DNA of 64,000 bases, taken from Verrucomicrobiaceae bacterium. GTDB lineage: Bacteria; Verrucomicrobiota; Verrucomicrobiia; Verrucomicrobiales; Verrucomicrobiaceae. Below, one piece after another: positions 49,689-61,600 of the stretch. Below the pieces are notes generated by a model. The model did no database searches. It was not told where the DNA came from and saw nothing but the letters and a program-made list of their open reading frames with translations. Within the stretch, counting starts at the first letter, position 1. The number at the start of each line of letters is the position of its first letter. The stretch spans positions 2,356,001-2,420,000 of the forward strand of contig JADJPM010000001.1 in assembly GCA_016713245.1 (NCBI GenBank), given 5' to 3'. A program made the position numbers and the translations under genes.

Positions 49689-52600
49689 ATGAAGACCCTT
49701 CGCCGCTACCGGCAATCTGTCGCCGTGCTTTTGACCATCCTCCTTGCCACTTGGCAGGTCGTGCCGGTCACGCATGCCGCCACTGTCACTTGGAATGCAA
49801 GCAGCGGAACCAATTTTAGCTGGGTGGATATACTGAACTGGGATCTAGGGGCTGCGCCGTTGGCTGGTGATGATGCGATTTTCAGCAGACCGGTGCCCAA
49901 TCCAGGTGCCTTGGCGAATCCTTCGGTGATCGTTCTTGGGGCGGGGAGCGTGGCGAATCGGTTGGTTTTCAATGATAACTACACACTGACGGGTGGAACT
50001 TTGGCATCAGGTGCCATTCAGGCCGACTTGGCGACCTCAATCACGATTGCCTCGCAATTGACCGGCACGCTTGGCCTCGCGATCTCGGGTGGTGGTTCGA
50101 TCCGGCTGACCAACCTGGCGAATGATTATACCGGTGTGACTGCCATCAACACGGGTTCGCTTATCATCACGAACCCCGCTCAATTGGGTGCGGATCCATC
50201 GGCCATCAGGATCACGGCTGGCAACTCCACCCCTTCGAACACCAGTCTGATCGGATTCTCCGGAGGATCTCTGGTGCTGGACGGGACAGCCGGTGGCTTT
50301 GATTTGGCACGAAACATTGATTTTGAGGGCCGGGGACCGCTCGGCGATCGCGGAGCGGCGATCCTGAGCTTGGGCAACAACACGTTGTCGGGCACGCTTA
50401 GTTCCGCGGTCAGCACCCAGACGCCGGCTACTTTCCGAAACAGCCGCGTGAACAGCGTGAACGGGCAGCTCAATCTGCCGGGAACGGTGAATGTAGGAGG
50501 GACTTCCGCGACGACTTTCCTCAGCTTTGGCGGGGTTAACGCAGCGGGTGTGGGCGATTACAGTCTCACAGGGGTGATTCAGGGCACCGGGAGTATTGAA
50601 AAGTCCGGCGCAGGCACGCTTTTCCTCAATCCATCAAGCACAGCGGGGTTCGGCGGGACGGTGCGGGTCAGTGGTTCAGCGACGGGACAGCAGAGTTCAG
50701 TGATGGTGACGCAGGCGAGCGTGGGCACGACCAGTATTTTCGGCACGAACACGGTGGCGGGAGATGACCCTAGCGCGATCGACATGAACGGCGGGGTGCT
50801 GGAGTTTCGCAATGACGCGAGCATGGATTTCAGTCCTCTTGCCGGAGGTAAAAACGTCTATTTGCGTGCTAACTCGACCTTTTTCACGGGCCCTGCCGCA
50901 GGTGGAGCGGGCATCAATGGCGTGACAACGCTGGGGACCTTCCGTGTGGCTGCCAATACCACTGGCACCTTCAACAGCCGTAATGGCTACGGCGTGTCCT
51001 TGGGGGCTTGGACGCAGGAGTCGTCGAACAATGCGAATACCATTACCAACAACATGGGCGGCACCCTGCTTTTCACCGGGGATGCTTGGAACAACAATGA
51101 TGGCAGTGCCCGCACCCTTGCCGTGGGTGGTGGTGGCAACACCCGGATTGCGGGCAGCATCACGGCGTCTGGAACCAACAAGGCCCTGACGAAAACCGGT
51201 GCCGGTGAACTGGCCATCAACGGAGTGGCCTCTACCCTGACCGGCACGGTGGCCGTGCAAGGGGGGGCGGTGAGGATCACGGATTTTCGCTCCATCGCAA
51301 ACAACACGGCGGCCATTTCGCTCGGGAACGCGACCACCACGGCTGGACACCTGATCATTGGCGGGACAGGGGTGGGCACGGGCACGGCAGCGGGGCTCAC
51401 CACCAGCAAGCCGATCACCTTGAACACCACGACCGTGAGCCCTTCGATTTACGCCAATCAGTCCGGGGCGAATCCAGTGATACTGAACGGAGCCATCACA
51501 CGGACGGCGCAGACAACTGGCGGATTGATCCTTGGGGGCACGAACGCGGCGGACAACATCATCAACGCTGCCATACCTGCGGCCGGTACATCAGGCGGTG
51601 TGACCAAGCTAGGCTCCGGCACCTGGGTGCTTGGCGGAGTCAGTCACCTCTATCCGGGGGCCACCACCATCCAGAACGGGACTCTTAAGCTGCGTGCAAC
51701 GGCCTCTGCGTCCGATGTGGTCGGATCGGCCACAGGCAATACGGTCGTCTTCAGCGCGAACACGACCACCGGCACCGCCGGGGGAACGCTTGAATTTGGG
51801 GGATTCTCGGGTGTGGCGACGACTGAGACTCTGGGTGCCCTGACTCCGACCGCAGGAGCGGCTACCGTTCGTCTTCTCGGGAATGGCGGTGCTGCCAACC
51901 TCACCTTTACTTCCTTGGGAGCCACCACAGCAGCGTCCAGTTTGAACTTCGACACAACCGGTGCCAGCGGAGGACTGATTGCTTTGACGGGCCAGGCTGC
52001 GACGACGGCCACCAATCTGCCCGGCACGGCGAACCTCCAAGGGCACCTGTATGTGAATGGGGCTGATTTTGCTGTGATCAATGGCACCGCCCAAGTTACT
52101 GCGCCGACTTATGCCGGGGCCGGGAACTTTCAGAATGCCGCAGGCGCCTTGGTTTCCGCGGTCCATAACAAATTGACCGGCAGCTTCACCAGCGCGGCGG
52201 CCACGGTGTCGTCCTTGGTCACCAACAATCAGACGCTCACGCTGAGCGGTAACCTGACCGTGTCCACGGGAGCCATCCTCCAATCCGGGGGCACCGCCAC
52301 GATCCAAAGTGACAGCCCCGCGTCCCAGCTGATCCTCGGCGGTGCCGCGGCGACAAACATCGCCATCCGGGTGAACGGCGACTCCGATGTGCTGAATCTC
52401 GGCACGGCGGTCGCCCCTGTGAATATTGGCTCAGCACAGACGGGCGGGCTGACCAAGAACGGTGCGGGAAAATTGGTGGTCTTCGGCACCAATGCGCAAA
52501 CTGGAACCACCAACATCAACGAAGGCATCATCGAACTGAACGGTGCCGGCGCGCGTCTCGCCGCGGCGGGAGGTGTGAACACAACGATCCGCCAGAACGC

Positions 52601-55600
52601 ATCCTTGGATTTCAACACGGCATTTGCTTTCGTGGAGAACCCTGCGGTCGGGACTCTCGATGGAGCTGGGACAGTGCGGAACACCGGCAGCGCCGATGTG
52701 ACCTTCGTTCAAACGGGTGCGGGCACTTGGGCCGGTGGTTTCAATGAAACCGGTGCTGGCAAACTCCATGTCAGCAAGCTGGGCACCACGGGTGCACCCA
52801 CTTGGAGCGGGACCAGCAACTACACCGGTGTCACGACCATCGGCGGCACCACGGGACTCGTCACGGTGAATACCCTTGCCAACGGTGGTGTGGTCAGTGG
52901 CATCGGTGCGAGCACAAGTGCGGCTGCAAATCTGGTGTTTGCCGGCAGCACGGCCGGCTTGGTTTACCAAGGCAGCATTTTGGACGGTGCCCTTACCCTC
53001 GGGTCAAAGTCGGCATCCACGGACCGCCTGTTCACCCTTGCCGGCACCGGGGCCACGCTTTCGAGCACGGTCAGCAACAACAACGGCATCATCTGGAGCA
53101 ACACCGGGGCGATCGCACATGGCATCGTGGGGCCTCAGGCTTTGATCTTCACCGGGACTTCCACGGGTGACAACACCTTCAATCCCCAGCTCACGGACAG
53201 CGGCACGGGCACCGACATCACCAGCGTGACGAAGCAGGGGGCAGGCCAGTGGAATCTCGGCAACAGCAATAACACTTACACGGGAGCCACGACCATTAAT
53301 GAGGGCATTCTAGGTTTGAATCACAACGGAGCGATCCACGCCAACAGTCCGGTGGTGTTCACACCGACCTCCGCCACCTCCGTCGCGGTGCTGCAGATGA
53401 GCGGTACATTCGATCGAAGCCTGTCCGCGACGCCTACGGCGGGGACAGGCAGCATCACCTGGAATGGTGCCACGGCCAGCACCACTGGCGGGGCTGGCTT
53501 TGCCGCACACGCGTCTCCTCTCATCGTGGCGATCGGCGGCATTGGTGCTCCCACGGCCCTGACTTGGGGTAGTGGCGGTTTTGTCGGAACGAGCATCGCC
53601 CAAAATCTCGTCCTGAACTCCTCGACGGCGCTCTCCAGCGTGGACTTTCGCAATGCGATCGACCTCGGTGCCTCAGTTCGCACGATTAACGTGCTGGACA
53701 ATGGCAACACCGGTGCTGATTACGCCACCATGAGCGGCGTGCTCAGCGGCACTGGCGGTGGGCTGCTGAAGATCGGCACCGGGGTGCTGCGGCTCACGGC
53801 GGCCAATACTTACACCGGCACTACCTCGGTGGAAGCTGGTACCTTGGTGGTGTCCTCGTTTGGCAGCAGCACGGATGCCCCCAATACTGCCACCGGCGTG
53901 GGTGTTTCCGGTGTCACCATGGACAACGCCAATGCCATCATTCTTGGCAATGCCACGACCACGGGGGGGATCCTTCAATATGTGGGTTCCGGAGAGACCA
54001 GCGACCGCAAGATCCGCCTGCGTGGCACCACGGCCGGAAACCAGATTCACGCGGATGGCTCCGGCCCTCTGATCCTGACCAATGTGGCCCACGACACCAC
54101 GGAGACTGGCAATAAAACCTTGTCTCTTCGCGGCTCGAACACGGCAGGGAACATGATCACCAGCCAGTTGACGGACAACGTGGCCGGTGTCTTGAGTGTG
54201 ACCGTGGACGGCGGGGCGACCTGGATCCTGACCAACAGCACAAACAGCTATACGGGTAACACGACAGCAAGCTCGGGAGCCCTCGGTATCGGAGACGACG
54301 CAGCGCTGAGCACCGGCACCCTAGTCAACAGCAACGGCAATGTGTTTGCCCACGGCGGCGACCGCACGCTGACCAATCCTGTGACCCTGGCCAACAACGC
54401 CACGAACGGCTGGATCGGCGATCACAGCATCACCTTCGTCGCGGCGGCCAATCTGGCCGCGGGTGCCAATAACGTGAACACCTACAACAGCATCGCGGCT
54501 GGCAAGGCGCTGACCTTCAGCGGGGGCATTACCGCCAATGCGCTGACTGCTAACCGCGCCTGGACCCTGGACGGGGCAGGCGAGACGGTGATCAACGGTG
54601 ATTTTACCACTACCTCCCCCTATGGCGTTGCCATCACCAAGAATGGCAACGGCACCCTCGTTCTGGGGACCACCGGGGCGACCTCGAACTGGAACCGCAA
54701 CGCCGCCGGTATCGACGTGGATCGTGGCACACTGAGGTTCACCGCGAGTGATGCGTTGAGTGTGGGCACCTTTACCACCTCTTCAGCCCCCACAACAGCG
54801 GGCACGGCCATTGCAGCCACAACATTTACGGTGGCCTCGACCGCGGGACTGGTCCCCGGGCAGAATTTCAGCGGCACGAACGTCATCGCTGGCAGCACGA
54901 TCGTCTCCATCGACTCCCCCACGACCTTCACCGCGAGTGCCGCTCCGACGACGGCCGTGGCCAACAACACGACGCTAACTTTTGCCGCGTACGGTGGGCT
55001 CACGCTCTCTCCAGAACTCGCCACGGGCGATACCGCGCTGGTCGATCTCAACGGCACCGTTCAGACCTTTAACTCGCTCACGGCCACCACCGATGGTGCC
55101 GTCGTCATCGATAACACATCCAGCTCGCCTTCCACATTGACCATCGGTGCCAACAACAACGTGGTCAGCATTTCGAACGCGGGTGCCCGCACCATCACAG
55201 ACAGCGGCGCCGGGGCGCTTTCCATCGTCAAAACTGGGAGCACCGCTCTTTCGCTGCCCACGGGCATGACCCTGACCTATCAGGGCACGACGACGAGCAA
55301 TGGCGGCGGTTCGCTGACGATTAACTCGCCTGTCAATGGCACGACGGGTCTCGCCGCGACCGGGGGCAGCACCCTGTCACTCCCGGGCGGACTCACCACC
55401 CCTTCAGTCATCACCAGCGTGGCGGTTGGAGGTGGCTCCACCCTGGGGCTGATCGATGGCGCCGGCAGCCAAATCACCAATCTCACCAGCCTCAGTCTTG
55501 GAAACTCGGGCATGGGCACGGTCACGCTCAACCTGAACGTCGGCGATGGCTTGACGCCCGGTGACAATGCCAACACCGACCTTCTACGCCTCCTTACCGG

Positions 55601-58600
55601 CGGCACGCTGAGTTTGGGCAACACGATTACCTTCAACCTGACGGACGCGGGTCTGAATGCCGGGCAGACCTACACCCTGCTAAATGTCGTTGATGGCGGT
55701 TTGACTGCCTTCGGATTGGGCAACCTCATCCAGGGGGCGACTCCGGGAGGCTACACATCCTATAGTTGGAATACGACTGACACGTCGGTCAGCCTTACCG
55801 TCGGTTCTTTGATCACTGGCAATCTCTTCTGGCGCGGGCTCGCTGGTGGTGGGACTGACAGCACTTGGAATGCGAACGCCAACAACTGGTCGCTGGACAA
55901 GGCAAACACCAGTGTGGGGACTTCCATCCCGGGAGCAGGCACCGACGTCATATTCGCCATCGATAGCGCGGCAGGAGCCGTGGACACGACACTGGAGGGG
56001 AACTTCAAGATCAACTCGCTTACCTTCGAGGCTGGCGTCAGCACACCCAGCTCCGTCTCAATAGCGCCCGGCGCGGTCAATACGAACCGCCTTGAGATTG
56101 CACCGCAAACTGCCACGAAGGGCATCGCGATCACCGCCGGCGGCCCGTCGAGCGTGACGATTTCGGCCCCGGTCCGGCTCGGAGCTGCGCAGACTTGGAA
56201 TGTAGCGGATCCAGCCTCTGTTCTCACGTTCTCCGGTGGATTGCAGAATGAGGCAGATGTGACAAAGACAGGCGGCGGGAAGGTCACTCTTTCCACCGCG
56301 GCAGACAATGCGTTTAACACTGGGCTGACCTCGGATTTCATCGTCAATGGAGGCACCTTGGAAACTCTGAACGCCGATGCGCTCGGGGTGGTTGGGAAGC
56401 GTGCCAACGTCGCCATCAACACCAGCGGCGTGTTTTACTACAACAATGCCACGGCTGGGACGGTGGCGAACCCGCTGAGCCTCGGCGGCGGCACGCTCTC
56501 GGCGGGCGGCAACGGCCAAACCTACAGCGGCACGGTGAACGTGAGCGGAAATTCCATCATCAACATGGCGGATGCCAACGGACCAGCCACCAACACCGCC
56601 CGCAACATCACGCTCTCCGGCGTCGTCAGCGGCTCTGGCAGCCTGACCATTGACAGCAACAACACGGTTACCACCGGAAACCAGTTCGGCGGCACGTTGA
56701 CCCTCAACAACGCCGGCACCACCTGGACCGGTGACCTTCTGTTCAATCGTGGAACGGTGACTATGACCTCGGCCGTGAGTCCGAGCTTCACCACCAATAA
56801 CCTCACCTTCAACAGTTTTGGTCGCCTCAACCTGCAAGGTGTGAACTCCCAGACGCTCACGAACACGGGCACGTTGACCTATGCTGCCAATGCCATCGGT
56901 GAAATCGGTGTGGACAACACCTCAGGGACGGTAAGTGCCCCCTTCACCCTCGACATGACGGGGCCGGTCTCGCTCGGTGCCAACGCCGGTCTCCGTCTCT
57001 TGCTCAGTGATGGGGCCAACTCAGTGGCCAATTTCCCCAATGGCGTGACTCTGGGCGGCAGTGCCAGCATTTCCGTTGGCGGCGGTGTGGGCGGCGTGGC
57101 CTCCTTCTCGGGAGTCATCTCGGATGGCGGAGGTGCTTTTGGCCTCGCGGTGAATGACGACCTGGGCGGCTGGGCCACCACCAACCGCACAGTGCGGCTC
57201 ACGGGTCTCAACACCTTCACAGGCAATGTTACACTTGGCGAAGGCGTCCTGGAGTTTGACACCGTGACGAACGCTGGCGGCGCTGCCAGCAGCCTCGGTC
57301 AGGGTGCGGCGCTCACCACGGGCGCAGCCACGCTCAGCTTTATCGGGGGCGTGTCCCAGGCCACAAACCGCCCCATCACACAGACGGGTGCCACCACCTT
57401 GGCGGCGAACGGCACTGCGGGTGCCACAATCACCTACAGCGGGGCCATTGCCGGAGGTGCCAGCAGCCTCAACCTGGATGGCGCGGGCACTGGCATCCTT
57501 GGCGGTGTGCTCACCCAGACCGCGGGAGGCACCAATGACCTCAACAAGAATGGCACCGGCACCTGGACGCTGACCGCCACCAACAGCATCGCAGACGATT
57601 TGAACGTCAACGCGGGCATCCTGAACATCAACGCGGTTCAGGCGGTCTTCGATGATATTGTGGTCTCAAACGCTGGCACGATCGTGAACATCAACGTGGC
57701 CAACGCCCACCAAGGTGACGACCTTTTCATCCGCAACGGGGCCGTGGTAAACCTCGGCATCACGGGTGCGCTGGGTGCGGGCATGGATGCCCTCAACATC
57801 GCCGAGAATGCCACCGCTGCTGCCACCGCGACACTCGACTTGAAAGGCTTCAACAGCACGGTCGGAGCGGTGACGATCGGCTTTGAAAACTCCGCCGTTG
57901 GCCAGATCGTGGATTCGGTGGGTGGCGGCGTTCTCACGGCGGCCAGCTATACGGTGCGGCAGGGTCTCACGTCCGCCAATCTGGCTGGTGCGGGCGGCAT
58001 CACCAAAAATGGCAGGGGAGTCTTCACCGTCAGCGGCGTGCATACCTTCACCGGGGCTTCGACAGTCACGGAGGGGCAGTTGATCCTCGATTACACGACG
58101 AACAACACCAGCAAGATCGCCTCCGGTGCGGGCCTGACTCTGGGTGGAGTGGCCGGGGACATGAACGCCATCCTCACTTTCAACGGGAACGCCGCCACTG
58201 CCTCCACACAGAATTTCACCACGCTCACCGTGAACAATGGCGCCAGTGACTTCGTGCCCGTGAGCAATGGCGGCCAGGCCATGAATGTAAGCTTCACCAC
58301 CATCACCCGCACCGCGGCGGGTGGAACGGTGGACTTTACCCTCCCGGCGGTGGGGAACATCACCAGCACCCAAGCCCTTACCAATGGCATCCTCGGCGGC
58401 TATGCCACGATCGGCAGCGGCGCGGCTTTTGCCACGAAGGACGGATCGAATAACCTCATCCCCTTGGTCGCCACGCCGAAAGATGACGTGACCACCTGGC
58501 TGACTGCCGACAACGTGACGGACGCCACCGGCTTCACGGGCGTCCTGACGGCGAACTGCCCCTTGGTGAACAGCATTACCTTCACCCAGCCTAGCTCGAC

Positions 58601-61600
58601 CATCACGGTCGGCACGAGGCTCGCGGTCAGTTCCGGAGGCATTCTCGTTACCAGCGGTGCCACGGGTGCTGGCATTTCCGGCGGACAATTGCACGCAGGC
58701 ACGCCCGACCTTATCATCCATCAGCATGCTGCGGGTGACTTCACCATCAGTTCCGCCATTACGAGCGGCACCGTCGTGACCAAGACTGGAAATGGTGCGC
58801 TCGTGCTTTCCGGTCAAAACACGTCCACGGGAGGCATCCACATCACCGAGGGGGTGGTCAAGGTTTCCGGTGGCAATGCCATCGGGGACTCCGCTCCGGT
58901 CAACTTTAAGGAGGTCGCGGGTTCCGGGCTTACCCTGCTCTCCAATGAAACGGTCGGTAATCTCGTCGGCGGCACCAACGCGAACACCATCGCGCTGGGG
59001 AACAACGCATTGACCACCAACACGAGCTCCAATCAGACCTTCAGCGGCTTGTTCACCGGCAGTGGTTCCTTGGTCAAGCAAGGCACCGCCAACCTGAATC
59101 TCGACACGTCGAGTTCCACGGGATTCACGGGCTCGGTGGTGATCAACCAGGGGCTGTTGCAGCTCAGCGGTAACGGCATCGTGAACCTGCCGGTCGTCTC
59201 CTCCATCACCAGCAACCAAGGGGGCTCTTTGCTGATCGACTTTAACAGCGGCACCACCGGCTCCAGCCGCATCAGTGACGCGGCGGTGGTCAATCTCTCC
59301 TCGCTCGGAAACGGCTCGTTCTTCGGGGTCCACATCCGCAGCAATCAGGATGTCAGCCACAGCGAGACGATCGGTGCCATCAATCTGGTCGGCGGTGCCT
59401 CCGTGATCGGTGTGAGCCAGGCGGGCGGCACGGGCCGCACACTGACCTTGACGACCGCCGCTCTGAACCGCCAGAACAATGCCACAGTGTTCCTCAATGG
59501 CCGCAATTTTGCGGTCACCTCGGGAGACAATCGCGGCAGGCTCCTCATCACCGCCGCACCTGCCTTGGTGGGCGGCACGGGAGCCACCGGTGCCACGAAC
59601 ACCAATGTGCCGGTCATCCGCCACGCGGTGACACTGCAGAATCCGAACGCCATCGCCGCTGGTGATGTGCCCAACACCTTTGCCAGCTACAATACCACAA
59701 CTGGTGTGACGCCACTGAGCATCACGAACGAATACAGGCTCGACTCCGCCGGCTATACCGCCTCCGCTGATGCGAACGACAACCTTCGCTTCACCATGGA
59801 TGCCGCGGCACTCGCCACAAAGACCTTTAATGCCGTCGTTTTCGACTCCAGCGCCGCCTCCATGAGCATCGCGGGAGCCGGAGGAGGCACGAATGTGCTC
59901 ACGGTGAACAGCGGCGCGATGCTCTTCACCTCCACCGCCTCCGCGAATGGCACCACCGTGAGCGGTTTTGACAGCATTACGCCCGGTGCGGGCTCTGGGA
60001 ATGAGTTCATCATCACCGTGGCCAACAACACCAGCACCATTAACTCCGTGCTCGCGGACGGCGCCGGTGCCACCACGCTTACAAAGTCTGGCACTGGCAC
60101 TCTTGTTCTTGGCGCGGCGAACACCTACACCGGCCCCACCTACTTCAATCAGGGCGTCGTCAACGCCTTGAGCATCAACAGTCTGGGCAATGGCGGTGAG
60201 CTGAACTTCTTCGGCGGCACCCTTCAATTCGGCGGCGTGTTCGACCCCTCGGTCCGCACCATGAATTTCAGCGCCCTCAGTGGTGCCACCTTCGACACCA
60301 ACGGAATCGACATCACCTTTGCCAACCCGGTCGGCAATGCCAGTGCCGGCACACTCACGAAGACCGGGTTGGGCAGCCTGACATTGGGAGCGGTGGTCAC
60401 CTACACGGGCCAGACCATCGTGCAGAACGGCAACTTGGTCCTGGGCGTGGCCGGTGCTTTGCCTGCCACCCACTCGGTGACCGTGAGCGGCGGCAACCTG
60501 GATTTGGGAGCCAGTCCTGTGACGCTCAATACGGTTACGCTCAATTCCGGCGGGATCATTGGCACCACCTCGCTGACGGCTTCCAGTCTGGTCTTGTCCG
60601 GGGGCAGCATCGCCAGCACGGTCACGATCGCGGGCACGGCGGGCATCACCAAGACAGGGAATGGCACTGTCACCGTGGGCGGAGCGAACACCTTCACAGG
60701 TCAGGTTGTCGTGCAGGACGGCGTTCTCGCCTTCGACAGCATCGCCAACGCTGATGGCACATTGAGCGCCCTCGGAGCGCCGGCCAATGCTGCTCAAGGA
60801 GCGATCCGTCTCGGCTATGGCACCACCACGGGCACACTATCCTATACCGGCGGCGGACACAGCACGGACCGTCAGATTCACCTCGTGGGGAGCACGGGCG
60901 GTGGCATGATTGACGCGGATGGCACGGGTGCCTTGGTGCTGAATGGAGCCATCACATCCGAGGATGGTGGGGCAAAGTCACTCACCCTGCGTGGCAGCTC
61001 TGGCGCAGGTATTGTGAACCGCATCACCAGCCCGATAGCTGAATGCAACGGGGTGCTCACGCTCGCCAAGCTCGATGGCAACATCTGGCAGTTGGATGCC
61101 GCCAGCACCTACACAGGTGCCACCCAGGTCGATAACGGCACACTGCGCCTGGGTGTGGCCAATGCGCTTCCAGCCACCACCGCGACCCGTCTCGGCAGCA
61201 CGACCACGGCAGGGGTCCTTGATTTGAACGGGTTTGACCAGACCATCGGCAGCCTCGTGGTGCAAACCAACAGCAATGCCGTCACCAACCAGATTCTGAT
61301 CAACACGGGCAACACGCTCACCATCAATGGGGGGGTGACGATCGGTGTGAACGCCTCCGCCACGGCGGTGACGCAGCTCACGGCTTCCGGCGGCGGGTCG
61401 CTGGTTGTCAACAGCGGGGGAGCGAACTTCCAGGTCGGAGGGGCTACAGGGGGTACCAACTCGAACGCCGTCACGGCGGATTTCAGCGCTCTCAACGCCT
61501 TCACCGCAAACCTCGGAGCCGGCACCTTCCGTATGGGGGATGCGAACACTGGAACCAGCGCGGATCCCAGCTCTCTGAAACTGGCTGTCAACAACACCAT

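Noticed and set aside
57666..60797. A 1043-codon open frame on the minus strand inside the giant gene
   Set aside because: It is antisense to a repeat-rich, GC-rich gene whose codon use leaves few stops on that strand. The translation is Arg/Gly/Ala/Asp-rich with no domain, signal or start context, and the sense frame has signal peptide, repeats and PEP-CTERM.
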